A stretch of DNA of 64,000 nucleotides from Butyrivibrio sp. (GTDB lineage Bacteria > Bacillota > Clostridia > Lachnospirales > Lachnospiraceae), in NCBI GenBank assembly GCA_023664865.1, contig JAMPEU010000003.1:150033-214032 (forward strand). The letters are read 5' to 3'. The position numbers and the translations under genes were made by a program. The notes under the pieces were generated by a model. The model searched no databases. It saw only the letters and a program-made list of their open reading frames with translations, and was not told the DNA's origin. Shown here one piece after another: positions 34,106 through 41,751 of the stretch (positions are counted from its first letter, which is position 1; each line of letters starts with the position of its first letter).

Positions 34106-35512
34106 ATGGGTGGTTTTTTTGGCGTAGCTTCAAAGGAAGACTGTACATTTGATTTATTTTTTGGCACTGATTATCATTCCCATCTTGGGACAAGACGCGC
34201 CGGAATGGTGGTGTATGATAAGGAAAAGGGCTTTGACAGGGCTATACATAATATAGAAAATTCACCCTTTAGAACCAAATTCGATAAAGACGTAAACACT
34301 ATGCACGGGCATATGGGAATAGGCTGTATATCCGACTATGAGCCGCAGCCGCTGATTATCCGTTCACACCACGGCACATATGCCATTACGACAGTCGGCA
34401 GGATAAATAACAAAGACGAAATTGAAAAGATGCTCTTTAAGAGCGGGCATGCCCATTTCATGGAACTGAGCGGGGGCGAAATCAACGCCACGGAACTTGT
34501 CGCCGCCATAATCAACCAAAAAGACAATTTAATAGAGGGCCTGCAGTATGCGCAGGAGTTAATCGAAGGCTCCATGACTATACTGCTGATGACGCCCAAA
34601 GGCATATACGCCGCGAGGGACCGTTTAGGGCGCACCCCTGTGACAATCGGCAAGAAAAATAATGCCTGCTGCATTTCTTTTGAAAGCTTTGCTTACCTGA
34701 ATCTCGGCTATAACGAGCATAGGGAGCTTGGTCCTGGCGAAATAGCGATAGTTACGCCGGAAGGCGCAAGAACGCTTATTAAAGCCGGCAATGAGATGAA
34801 AATATGCACGTTTCTGTGGATTTATTACGGCTATCCTTCCTCTTCTTACGAAGGCATCAGTGTGGAAAAAATGCGCTACAACTGCGGTTCCATGCTTGCC
34901 AAGCGCGACGATGCCAAGCCTGATATAGTGGCGGGAGTTCCAGACTCAGGAACCGCCCATGCAATCGGTTATGCCAACGAATCCGGCATTCCGTTTTCGC
35001 GGCCTTTTGTCAAATATACTCCCACTTGGCCGCGTTCATTCATGCCGACCATACAGAGCAAGCGCAACCTTATTGCTAAAATGAAGCTTATTCCTGTGCA
35101 TGACCTTATTAAAGACAGAAAACTTCTGCTGATTGACGATTCTATCGTACGCGGCACGCAGCTTCGTGAGACCACGGAATTTTTATATCAGAGCGGGGCA
35201 AAAGAGGTGCATATCCGTCCTGCATGTCCGCCGCTTTTATTCGGCTGTAAGTACCTGAATTTCTCACGCTCCACATCGGAAATGGAGCTGATTACGCGTC
35301 AGGTGATAAAAGATATAGAAGCAGATAATAAATATCCGAATCTGTCGGCTTATGCAGATCCGGATTCCACGGAATATCATGTTATGCTGGAAAAAATAAG
35401 AGAGAAACTTAATTTCACTTCTCTGCGTTACCACCGTTTAGACGACATGATTGCCTCCGTAGGCATCGACAAATCCAAACTGTGTACATATTGCTGGGAC
35501 GGCCGCGAATAG
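34106..35512 (+). CDS. PurF-like amidophosphoribosyltransferase homologue lacking the N-terminal Cys
   Basis: 468 residues from the ATG at 34106 (GGAGG upstream). The fold is class II glutamine amidotransferase plus type I PRTase: DYHSHLGTRRAG (about 23-34), CISDYEPQPL, GRTPVTIGK; PRPP loop LLLIDDSIVRGTQLRE (about 345-360); C-terminal RPACPPLLFGC and KLCTYCWDG cysteines, as in Fe-S type PurF. But the start reads MGGFFGV where active enzymes have MCGIFGI: the catalytic Cys is replaced by Gly. So glutaminase activity should be absent; it may use ammonia or have another role. No other pur genes are nearby. Confidence 0.85.
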   Translation: MGGFFGVASKEDCTFDLFFGTDYHSHLGTRRAGMVVYDKEKGFDRAIHNIENSPFRTKFDKDVNTMHGHMGIGCISDYEPQPLIIRSHHGTYAITTVGRINNKDEIEKMLFKSGHAHFMELSGGEINATELVAAIINQKDNLIEGLQYAQELIEGSMTILLMTPKGIYAARDRLGRTPVTIGKKNNACCISFESFAYLNLGYNEHRELGPGEIAIVTPEGARTLIKAGNEMKICTFLWIYYGYPSSSYEGISVEKMRYNCGSMLAKRDDAKPDIVAGVPDSGTAHAIGYANESGIPFSRPFVKYTPTWPRSFMPTIQSKRNLIAKMKLIPVHDLIKDRKLLLIDDSIVRGTQLRETTEFLYQSGAKEVHIRPACPPLLFGCKYLNFSRSTSEMELITRQVIKDIEADNKYPNLSAYADPDSTEYHVMLEKIREKLNFTSLRYHRLDDMIASVGIDKSKLCTYCWDGRE

Positions 35513-35523
35513 CCGTCCTTTTT
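35497..35523 (+). terminator. intrinsic terminator of the PurF-like gene
   Basis: GGACGGC and GCCGTCC arms with an 8-nt loop and a following T run; the stem overlaps the last codons and stop of the gene. The next gene is convergent. Confidence 0.88.
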
Positions 35524-35535
35524 ATTCCTTAGATG

Positions 35536-36459
35536 CTATTGTTTGAGGAAACCGTTGATAATCTGCTCTTCCGCCTCCGCTTCCGTAAGCCCGAGCGTCA
35601 TAAGCTTGATAATCTGTTCCCCTGCAATCTTGCCGATTGCCGCTTCATGTATAAGCGCGGCGTCTATGTCATTTGCCTCAAGCTGCGGAACCGCCAGTAT
35701 CTTTGCCTTATCCATAATAATCGCGTCGCACTCGGTATGGCCGCTGCATGGCTTGTTTCCTATGATGCGGGAGTCAAACTTCTGGTATGACGTATCTTTT
35801 GCCACGGAACGCGAAACAACGTCAGCGCCCGCGCCCGCGCCGTTAAGCTCCACTTCATAACTGCTAAACGCCTGCTGCTCCCCATGCGTCATAAGCCGCT
35901 CATGCACCACAAGGCGCGCTCCTTCCCCGACCTTCGCTATCGTCTTTCTATCAGTCGAGTCCACGCCCTTAATCTGCACCATTTCCATTTCCATGAAGCT
36001 GCCGTCTTCCATATAGACTTCCGTGACCGGATTTAAAATCCGCTTTCCCGCGCCGTCGCCTGAACCATAATGTTTTTCGACATACTTTACCTTGGAATTT
36101 TTCCCCAGATAAAATCTGTGTATGCCATCATGCTGTGAATCCTGCCCGCCGCAGTTGTCTATGCCGCAGCCCGCTACGATTACCACGTCTGCATCCGCGC
36201 CTATATAAAAATCATTATACACTGTCTCCTTAATGCCGCTCTGGCTTAAAACGACAGGAATATGGACGCTCTCGTTCTTGGTCCCTTCTTTAATCCGAAT
36301 GTCGATGCCGCTTTTATCCTGCTTGGAGGCGATATCGATATTTGCCGTGGTGTTCCTGCCCTCAAGCTGTCCGTTCGCGCGGATATTGTAAGCGCCTTCA
36401 GGTATTTTATGCAAATCCGCCACTTCTTCTAAGAGGCGTTTCTGTATTGTGTCAATCAT
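35536..36459 (-). CDS. SufB/SufD-like Fe-S cluster scaffold protein of a two-gene Suf module
   Basis: 307 residues from the ATG at 36459 (AGGG upstream; an ATG at 36486 would lie deep inside the preceding gene). It has the SufB/D beta-helix core: GCGIDNCGGQDSQHDGIHRF with cysteines and a His (about 100-120), SEVELNGAGAGADVVSR-like region, and C-terminal GHTECDAI, IHEAAIGKIAGEQ (about 265-290). It overlaps the SufC-like ATPase by 8 bp. No SufS, SufU or a second scaffold gene is next to it, so this is a minimal ATPase-plus-scaffold system as known in anaerobes. Confidence 0.85.
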   Translation of the reverse strand: MIDTIQKRLLEEVADLHKIPEGAYNIRANGQLEGRNTTANIDIASKQDKSGIDIRIKEGTKNESVHIPVVLSQSGIKETVYNDFYIGADADVVIVAGCGIDNCGGQDSQHDGIHRFYLGKNSKVKYVEKHYGSGDGAGKRILNPVTEVYMEDGSFMEMEMVQIKGVDSTDRKTIAKVGEGARLVVHERLMTHGEQQAFSSYEVELNGAGAGADVVSRSVAKDTSYQKFDSRIIGNKPCSGHTECDAIIMDKAKILAVPQLEANDIDAALIHEAAIGKIAGEQIIKLMTLGLTEAEAEEQIINGFLKQ

Positions 36460-37216
36460 ATGCTTTTTTCCCTCCGTTTCCTTCATTTCCCGTACATGGA
36501 TTTATCGCGGAGGGCGTTCCCAGAAGTTTGGGCAAAATCGCGTCCTTGTCCCCTTTATCGGCAATCCTGCCGTCCGCAATCACTACGATTTCGTCCGCTA
36601 TATTCAAGATGCGTTCCTGATGCGAAATAATAAGGATAGAGCCGTTCCCGTTCTTTTTCTGCATCCTCTCAAAAACATGTATAAGATTCTGAAAGCTCCA
36701 CAAATCAATCCCCGCCTCCGGCTCGTCGAATACGGAGAGCCTGCTGCTACGCGCCAAAAGCGTCGCAATCTCAATGCGCTTAAGTTCTCCGCCTGAAAGG
36801 CTGGCGTTCACTTCGCGGTTGATATAATCCCTCGCGCAGAGTCCGACCTCGGAAAGATATTCGCAGGCGTCGGACGCGGACAGCTTTCTGCCCGACGCAA
36901 TCCTAAGCAAATCAAGCACCTCAATGCCTTTGAACCTCACGGGCTGCTGAAAGGCAAAGCCTATCCCCATGCCCGCGCGCTCCGTGATGCCCTTATCCGT
37001 AATGTCTACGCCGTCAAAATAAATCTGCCCCGAAGTCGGTTTCTCAATTCCCGCAATCAGCTTGGCAAGCGTGGACTTACCACTGCCGTTAGGTCCCGTA
37101 ATCACCACGAACTTACGCTCGTCAATCGTTAAGCTGATATCGCGCACTATTTCCTTATGGCTGTTTTCTTTATCTTCATCTGACACTTCAAAAGATATAT
37201 TCTTAAGCTCCAGCAT
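36452..37216 (-). CDS. sufC: SufC-like ABC ATPase
   Basis: A 254-residue cytosolic ABC ATPase: Walker A GPNGSGKSTLAKLIAG (about 39-54), the Q-loop segment MGIGFAFQQP, the signature NASLSGGELKRIEIA (about 138-152) and Walker B SVFDEPEAGIDLWS. These features are those of SufC. It pairs with the SufB/D-like scaffold encoded next. A longer N-terminal insertion KENSHKEIV is present. The ATPase would drive conformational changes for Fe-S cluster assembly. Confidence 0.88.
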   Translation of the reverse strand: MLELKNISFEVSDEDKENSHKEIVRDISLTIDERKFVVITGPNGSGKSTLAKLIAGIEKPTSGQIYFDGVDITDKGITERAGMGIGFAFQQPVRFKGIEVLDLLRIASGRKLSASDACEYLSEVGLCARDYINREVNASLSGGELKRIEIATLLARSSRLSVFDEPEAGIDLWSFQNLIHVFERMQKKNGNGSILIISHQERILNIADEIVVIADGRIADKGDKDAILPKLLGTPSAINPCTGNEGNGGKKAYD

Positions 37217-37319
37217 GTTGCACCTCTATATCTATAGTATTTTCTTTGCTTATATATCATATCTCTTTTTGAGTGTGTGTGTAAAGAAGTTTGTGCAAAG
37301 TTTTTATAATATTATGGTG

Positions 37320-37495
37320 GTTCAGCCAGCGGCGGTATAGGCATATATACTTCCCCTTGAGGCACACTTTCGTTCCGTGGAAAATCGCAGCGGTACTAAG
37401 TTCAAAAGCTACAAAACAGCTTTTTCACTAAGTACCGGCGTTTTCCAAGGACCTCTGCGGGGAAGTATATATGCCTATACCGCCGCTGGCTGAAC
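37320..37495. repeat. long palindromic element E (176 bp)
   Basis: Arms GTTCAGCCAGCGGCGGTATA and perfect complements; includes GGCATATATACTTCCCC. The core is in the same orientation as C. It ends 18 bp from the ABC permease stop. Confidence 0.9.
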
Positions 37496-37513
37496 TTTGG
37501 CAACTTTTATATT

Positions 37514-38395
37514 TTATTCCAAATTCAACTTCTTCGTCATCATGTGAAGATTGATGAAGTACATCGCCACCCCTATAATAATCGTGATAATCAATGTTAA
37601 ATTCATGGTCGGGGACATCATGCCAAAAGCTGTGTATTTCCTGTTGTACGAAACGGTATTCAGCATTCTTCCATACATTGGCAAGATGGCTATAAACGAC
37701 ACAAGGATCTGCTGGATAAAATGTACCGCTATATATGCTGCTATGGCTCCAATAACACGGTGCTTTGCATAAAGCTGTCCGAGTGAGACGCAGCCTAAAA
37801 CCGTAATGATATTAGAAATCAATGACACCAGATAAAAAACAAGCATATACGCAACATACGCGCCGAGGCTTATTCCCATATAATCTTTAAAATTGTCAAA
37901 CGCCAGCGCCATTGCCCTTGACATTTCCCTGCGCATGTCCGCAATATCAGCAGCGCTCTCACTGTTCTTAGCTGCGGCAATCGCCAGAATATGGTCTATA
38001 CCCACATTTAAAATAACAATTATGGTCACAAACATAACCAGCGTTGTAGCCAATACCATAAGGAATGAAGCAATAATTTTAACATTCAGCATCTTTTGCG
38101 CCGAAACCGGAAGCGTATGCGTCAGATAGCCCTGATCGCTGTAGCAGGTTTTATAAAAGCGTATCGCTACAATCAGTATCACACCCAGCGAACAGCCTAT
38201 GAGTCCAAAATAGTACAGCATGATGGAAACAACCAAAGAGAATACGGAATATCCTTCAAACGCCTCATCAAACTGTGGGTTGATGCTCAATATCATGCCG
38301 CATGTAAGCGCCGTCGTTCCAAGCATCACTATCAACATGACAAGCAAAGGGAATCTGAATCCCTTCCATTCGTATTTAAAAAGTTTTCCTAACAT
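37514..38395 (-). CDS. ABC-2 type transporter permease
   Basis: A 293-residue membrane protein with about six hydrophobic segments (roughly 15-40, 55-85, 108-135, 175-200, 205-230, 260-280). The start is GKLFKYEWKGFRFPLLVMLIVML, typical for GntR/YtrA-controlled exporters. Its ATG overlaps the ATPase gene stop by 7 bp. With the ATPase it probably exports or senses a lipophilic or peptide compound; the substrate is unknown. Confidence 0.82.
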   Translation of the reverse strand: MLGKLFKYEWKGFRFPLLVMLIVMLGTTALTCGMILSINPQFDEAFEGYSVFSLVVSIMLYYFGLIGCSLGVILIVAIRFYKTCYSDQGYLTHTLPVSAQKMLNVKIIASFLMVLATTLVMFVTIIVILNVGIDHILAIAAAKNSESAADIADMRREMSRAMALAFDNFKDYMGISLGAYVAYMLVFYLVSLISNIITVLGCVSLGQLYAKHRVIGAIAAYIAVHFIQQILVSFIAILPMYGRMLNTVSYNRKYTAFGMMSPTMNLTLIITIIIGVAMYFINLHMMTKKLNLE

Positions 38396-39123
38396 GCGTA
38401 CACCTCCCTAAAGTAAGCGTCTACCGACTTGCCCATCTGCCCCCTTATGGATTCGACAGACGTATACAGCATAAGCGAACCGTTTTTCATAAAAATCACA
38501 TCGTCCAGCACGTTTTCAATATCCGATATCAGATGCGTGGATAAAATAATCGTCGAACCGGGGTTGTAGTTGGTTATAATCGTGCGCAGGATATAATCCC
38601 TTGCCGCAGGATCAACTCCGGCTATCGGCTCGTCAAGTATGTAAAGCTGTGCCTGCCTGCTCATAACCAGTATTAACTGCACCTTTTCCTTCGTACCCTT
38701 CGATAAGGTCTTAAGCCTTGCCTCTATGTTGACGCCGAGTGCATTTAGCATCTGAAAAGCCTTGTCGGATGAAAAATCTTCATAAAAATCCGCATAATAT
38801 TCCACCATCTGCATTACTTTCATGCTGTTGTCAAGGCATGTGCGCTCCGGAAGATAAGATATGACCTTCTTAGTCTCTGCGCACGGATTTAAACCGTTTA
38901 TTAACACCTCGCCGCTTGTCGGCGCAAGCAGTCCGTTTATCATCTTTATTAATGTGGTCTTGCCGCAGCCGTTTGGTCCTAACAGCCCGATTATCCTGCC
39001 TCTTGGTATATTCAGGCTCATATGGAATACGGACATATAGCTGCCCATTCCGGGGTAGCGTTTACAGATATCATTAAGCTGCAAAAGCGGCATCTGCTCA
39101 TAAATCAAGGTATTGTTATCCAT
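38389..39123 (-). CDS. ABC transporter ATP-binding protein
   Basis: A 244-residue ATPase: Walker A GLLGPNGCGKTTLIKMI (about 46-62), a somewhat degenerate signature LSKGTKEKVQLILVM (about 140-154) in place of LSGGQ, Walker B LYILDEPIAGVDPAARD, and the His switch STHLISD. LSKG signatures are common in YtrB/BcrA-type exporters. Second gene of a GntR-ATPase-permease operon. Confidence 0.88.
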   Translation of the reverse strand: MDNNTLIYEQMPLLQLNDICKRYPGMGSYMSVFHMSLNIPRGRIIGLLGPNGCGKTTLIKMINGLLAPTSGEVLINGLNPCAETKKVISYLPERTCLDNSMKVMQMVEYYADFYEDFSSDKAFQMLNALGVNIEARLKTLSKGTKEKVQLILVMSRQAQLYILDEPIAGVDPAARDYILRTIITNYNPGSTIILSTHLISDIENVLDDVIFMKNGSLMLYTSVESIRGQMGKSVDAYFREVYAC

Positions 39124-39210
39124 TCTTTTTTCCTCCCTAATATTTCTTAAGTAATTGCAATGGATTGTATAATATATACAATCATAACATCATATCAAAC
39201 TGTCTTACAA

Positions 39211-39576
39211 TTACTCTGTAGTCACTATATTATTTATCAGCTCCATTGCTTCTTTATCCGTATACCCGAGTTCCCGCATATTCGCGAAAAAGCTGTTTAT
39301 CTGTTTCATCGCCAGCCCATGCCTTGCGTTGCCAATCATCTGCATATCCCCCGTTACGACGCGTCCGGCATTACGCTGCGTCACGACAAGCCCGCTGCGT
39401 TCCAGTTCGGTAAACGCCCGCTGCATCGTGTTCGGGTTGACATTTGCTTCCGCCGCCAAATCCCTTACGCTCGGCAGACGGGTTCCGGCTTTGTATACGC
39501 CGCATACGATACGCACGAGTATCTTATCATACAGCTGCGTATAGATAGGGCGGTCAGAATCCATTTCCCATGCCAT
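39211..39576 (-). CDS. GntR family (YtrA-type) transcriptional regulator
   Basis: A 121-residue protein: winged helix DRPIYTQLYDKILVRIVCGVYKAGTRLPSVRDLAAEANVNPNTMQRAF (about 8-56) and a short C-terminal dimerisation helix, which is the YtrA subfamily. AAGGAGGAG precedes the ATG. It is the first gene of the ABC exporter operon and probably represses it by binding the AGTnnACT-like sites in the promoter. The effector is not known. Confidence 0.9.
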   Translation of the reverse strand: MAWEMDSDRPIYTQLYDKILVRIVCGVYKAGTRLPSVRDLAAEANVNPNTMQRAFTELERSGLVVTQRNAGRVVTGDMQMIGNARHGLAMKQINSFFANMRELGYTDKEAMELINNIVTTE

Positions 39577-39628
39577 ATTTGCTCCTCCTTTTTGTAGTCG
39601 TCAATTAATTGTGAGATTGTGTAATATG

Positions 39629-39725
39629 TAGTGTACTATATTGTAGGCTAGTGTAATATGCCATATTGCAATGTATTATTTAATTAGTACACTAATACAA
39701 TAATACATATGTGTGGGATTGTCAA
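39629..39725 (-). promoter_or_regulatory. promoter and two operator-like sites of the GntR-ABC operon
   Basis: TTGACA (39725-39720), a 17-nt spacer and TATTGT (39702-39697). Directly downstream of the -10 is TAGTACACTA (39685-39694) and a second, inverted match TAGTGTACTA lies at 39629-39638. Paired sites of this type fit a YtrA-like repressor covering the start site. The remaining gap to 39883 is A/T rich and has no gene signal. Confidence 0.6.
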
Positions 39726-39883
39726 TAGGGATTTGTAGAAATTTTTCTTACAGAAGTTACTATTTAAAAAAGCCCTATAAATTCATGGTTTATAGGACTT
39801 TTATCAATATTTTTTTATTCATAATTCACCTATACCTTTTGCATCATACCACAAACATTTTTTAACTGCTATAATCATAATAT

Positions 39884-40479
39884 CTATTTCTTCCTTCTGA
39901 CTGATTTGATTATATCTTCAACATCGTTTTCATTATATCCAACAGACATTGCCCACTCCCTCGCCTCGTCCAACGAAGCTTCAAACTCTTCTACAGAAGG
40001 AAGTTTCAAAGTTTTAAGCATAATAGCATCTCCCAAAAGATATGCTGCTAATTTATGTATGTCCTGTTTCTTAGCCAGATATGTACATTTCATATAATAC
40101 GTTTCATTATATTCTTTACAAAAAATTGCTAATACCTTACAAGTAGGCTGTGTCAATTTCCTTATATCTTCATTATATAACGTTACAGGAAAATCTATAT
40201 TTTTCCCTTACGGAACCCTATACTTAATACCGCTTTCGTATTTCCAACAAAATAATCCGCTTTAATGCAAATTCCACTATTGATAAACTCACCAATCATA
40301 CAATTGTTATAGAGCAAATCCGGAAGATAGTTAAAATCACGAAATCCCACCTGTGTAGTTTTAATATTTTCATTTCTTTGATAGATAATTAGAAAATGTT
40401 TGTTCTTTAAATTTTTATCATAGTTTTCCGACACATCTATTATTATCTTTAGCGCCTGCTCTTTACTGTATTTTTTCAT
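39884..40479 (-). pseudogene. PBECR4-type nuclease toxin gene, frameshifted (locus 1)
   Basis: From the ATG at 40479 (GAGGTG upstream) the frame runs 94 codons (MKKYSKEQALKIIIDVSENY...GFRKGKI) and stops at 40195. The -1 frame continues from the same spot as FPVTLYNEDIRKL...CKVLAIFCKEYNETYYMKCTYLAKK and on to 39884. The pieces align in order with the intact paralogue at 40822-41520: KLLFLSAEQYQKNLENRNLLLI, GVKACVGF, YVPNTVLKMDIRD and LRIIATYRKSRIDEKYSEIVYKAKK. The switch falls at GGGAAAA / a run of five T on the plus strand (40200-40204), so either one base was lost or -1 frameshifting is used. The middle of the domain is shorter than in the paralogue. The C-terminal 45 residues differ. Confidence 0.75.
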
Positions 40480-40498
40480 TCGCACCTCATATAGTAAC

Positions 40499-40527
40499 AA
40501 AAAGGCTGCCCTAATGGACAACCTTTT
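40499..40527 (-). terminator. intrinsic terminator between repeat RNA and PBECR4 locus 1
   Basis: On the minus strand AAAAGGTTGTCC pairs with GGGCAGCCTTTT (G-U pairs included, 4-nt loop) and is followed by T. It sits between the tandem repeats and the ribosome site of the nuclease gene. Confidence 0.75.
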
Positions 40528-40543
40528 CTTTTAATAATCTGCT

Positions 40544-40676
40544 GATTTTTCTGTTGTCTGCCAACTGTCCGCCCTATCATATGCGGCATAAATATGGAGT
40601 TTTTCTGTTGCTCCCCAACTGTCCGTCCTATCATATACGGCATATCTATCAGATTTTTATGGTGTCAGCACACCTG
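40544..40676. repeat. 54-bp tandem repeat, 2.4 copies (locus 1)
   Basis: Full copies at 40544-40597 and 40598-40651 and a partial third copy at 40652-40676, all starting with GATTTTT or GTTTTT on the plus strand. The shared part is CTGTTGYYSCCCAACTGTCC-like followed by CTATCATAT. The period of 54 bp is exact across all three. Confidence 0.88.
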
Positions 40677-40703
40677 AAAAGACATTTCTGCCTTTCTAAT
40701 ATT

Positions 40704-40732
40704 ATTATATTAAGCGGCAATTTTTATGTCAA
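40704..40732 (-). promoter_or_regulatory. consensus promoter of the locus 1 repeat RNA
   Basis: TTGACA (40732-40727), exactly 17 nt, TATAAT (40709-40704): a perfect sigma-A consensus on the minus strand. It is directed into the tandem repeats, with the predicted start near 40697. Confidence 0.88.
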
Positions 40733-40821
40733 GAAAATTTCTTAATTCCATCAATAAATTCCATCAATAAACTTTCATCAGCTAAACATAACCACACAAA
40801 TGTTAATCCCAATTTATTGCA

Positions 40822-41520
40822 TCATGAGGAATTGTCCCGTTTTTTCCTGTCCCTTCGTCCTTCATCTAGTGCTTGTAACTCATCCGGCAAAGGGGCATCT
40901 TCGAGTTTCTTAAGATATTCATATTCTTTTGGAAACATAATTTTTGTCCAATTAACTTTCTTTGCTTTATATACAATTTCGGAATATTTTTCATCTATAC
41001 GGCTTTTCCGATATGTAGCAATAATCCTTAAGCGATTAGCAATGTTATCCCTTATATCCATCTTCAATACTGTATTTGGTACATAACATTTTCTGGATTT
41101 ATCATATACAAACCCCACGCATGCTTTAACGCCGCCTGCTAATTTTTCAGTAAATAGAGCAGGTCTCCTGGCATTATAATCGCCAATCATATTGGCGGAC
41201 AAGCCCGCCGATGAAACAATCGGTAAAAGTACAGACAATTTCTGTTCTGTCGTTCCATCTTCGGCAAGTTCAAAGTCATTGAGCGACAAACGCTTTGTCA
41301 GACACAGCATATAGAAAGTATCCGGGGGCAATCGCTTTCCTTCCTGAAACTTTACCCCTGTCAAGTGCATAAAATTTTTGGCTTCAAATTGCATTTTTAC
41401 TGCAGTAGTCTTATTCATACTCGCATTTGTACAAATTAAGAGTAAATTTCTATTTTCCAAATTCTTTTGATATTGTTCTGCAGATAAGAACAATAATTTT
41501 AGCGCTTCTGTTTTTTTCAA
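40822..41520 (-). CDS. PBECR4-type (BECR-fold) nuclease, putative toxin (locus 2)
   Basis: A 232-residue protein with a TTG start at 41520 and AAAGGACG upstream. It matches the PBECR4 pattern (phage Barnase-EndoU-ColicinE5/D-RelE-like nuclease): EALKLLFLSAEQYQKNLENRNLLLI, FMHLTGVKF, FYMLCLTKRLSLNDFELAEDGTTEQKLSVL, MIGDYN, GGVKACVGFVYD, YVPNTVLKMDIRD and RIIATYRKSRIDEKYSEIVYKAKK. A charged tail ends the protein. The fold is that of metal-independent RNases. Upstream are a terminator, tandem repeats and a promoter, like locus 1. Toxicity and the identity of its antitoxin are inferred. Confidence 0.75.
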   Translation of the reverse strand: MKKTEALKLLFLSAEQYQKNLENRNLLLICTNASMNKTTAVKMQFEAKNFMHLTGVKFQEGKRLPPDTFYMLCLTKRLSLNDFELAEDGTTEQKLSVLLPIVSSAGLSANMIGDYNARRPALFTEKLAGGVKACVGFVYDKSRKCYVPNTVLKMDIRDNIANRLRIIATYRKSRIDEKYSEIVYKAKKVNWTKIMFPKEYEYLKKLEDAPLPDELQALDEGRRDRKKRDNSS

Positions 41521-41550
41521 TTATTTACGTCCTTTGTTATTATAAATTTT

Positions 41551-41590
41551 AAAAGGAGACACATACACCGCAGTGTTGTGTGTCTCCTTT
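41551..41590 (-). terminator. intrinsic terminator between repeat RNA and PBECR4 locus 2
   Basis: On the minus strand AAAGGAGACACA pairs with TGTGTCTCCTTT (12 bp) around an inner ACAC/GTGT pairing, followed by TTTT. It ends 30 nt before the TTG start codon of the nuclease. A close copy of this hairpin is found after gdhA at 42571-42612. Confidence 0.88.
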
Positions 41591-41597
41591 AATGACT

Positions 41598-41720
41598 GAT
41601 TTTATCGTTGTCCGCCAACTCACAAGTCTTTAACCTTGCATCTCTTTCGGATTTTATCGTTGTCCGCCAACTCACAAGTCTTTAGCCTTGCATCTCTTTC
41701 GGATTTTAGATGTCAGCCCA
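41598..41720. repeat. 52-bp tandem repeat, 2.3 copies (locus 2)
   Basis: Full copies at 41598-41649 and 41650-41701 differ at one base (TTTAACC / TTTAGCC); a partial third starts at 41702 (GATTTTAGATGTCAGCCCA). There are no CRISPR-like spacers. Confidence 0.92.
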
Positions 41721-41751
41721 TCAGCAGATTGACGTCTGCTCTCCTACATCT

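Larger units (their letters stand above)
40499..40697 (-). ncRNA. predicted repeat RNA, candidate RNA antitoxin (locus 1)
   Basis: A predicted transcript of about 200 nt from a near-consensus promoter to an intrinsic terminator, containing a partial and two full copies of a 54-nt unit. Each unit can form two small hairpins: CCGY-(10 nt)-RCGG and GTTG-(5 nt)-CAAC. Between the two full copies CCGC/GCGG becomes CCGT/ACGG, a compensatory change; in the partial copy the second stem is GGTGT/ACACC. No open frame with a ribosome site is present. The order promoter, repeats, terminator, toxin gene is that of type III toxin-antitoxin loci. Confidence 0.65.
41551..41745 (-). ncRNA. predicted repeat RNA, candidate RNA antitoxin (locus 2)
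   Basis: A predicted transcript of about 195 nt with a 5' hairpin (GCAGA-6 nt-TCTGC), a partial repeat whose stem is GATG/CATC, and two full 52-nt units with hairpins CAAG-(8 nt)-CTTG and GTTG-(5 nt)-CAAC. The only difference between the full units falls in the first hairpin's loop. The stretch AGTTGGCRGACAAC followed by AAAATC is shared with locus 1 although the rest of the unit is different. Architecture as in type III toxin-antitoxin loci. Confidence 0.65.

Noticed and set aside
39160-39597. Plus-strand frame of 145 codons opposite the GntR regulator
   Set aside because: Antisense to a gene with a clear winged-helix domain; no start signals.
40195-40521. Intact 108-residue stand-alone protein and a separate 90-residue antitoxin at 39884-40156
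   Set aside because: The two frames align consecutively with one paralogous protein (40822-41520) and switch at a homopolymer, so they are two parts of one gene.
41598-41720. CRISPR array
   Set aside because: The 52-bp units are adjacent with no unique spacers, only 2.3 copies exist and no cas genes are nearby.
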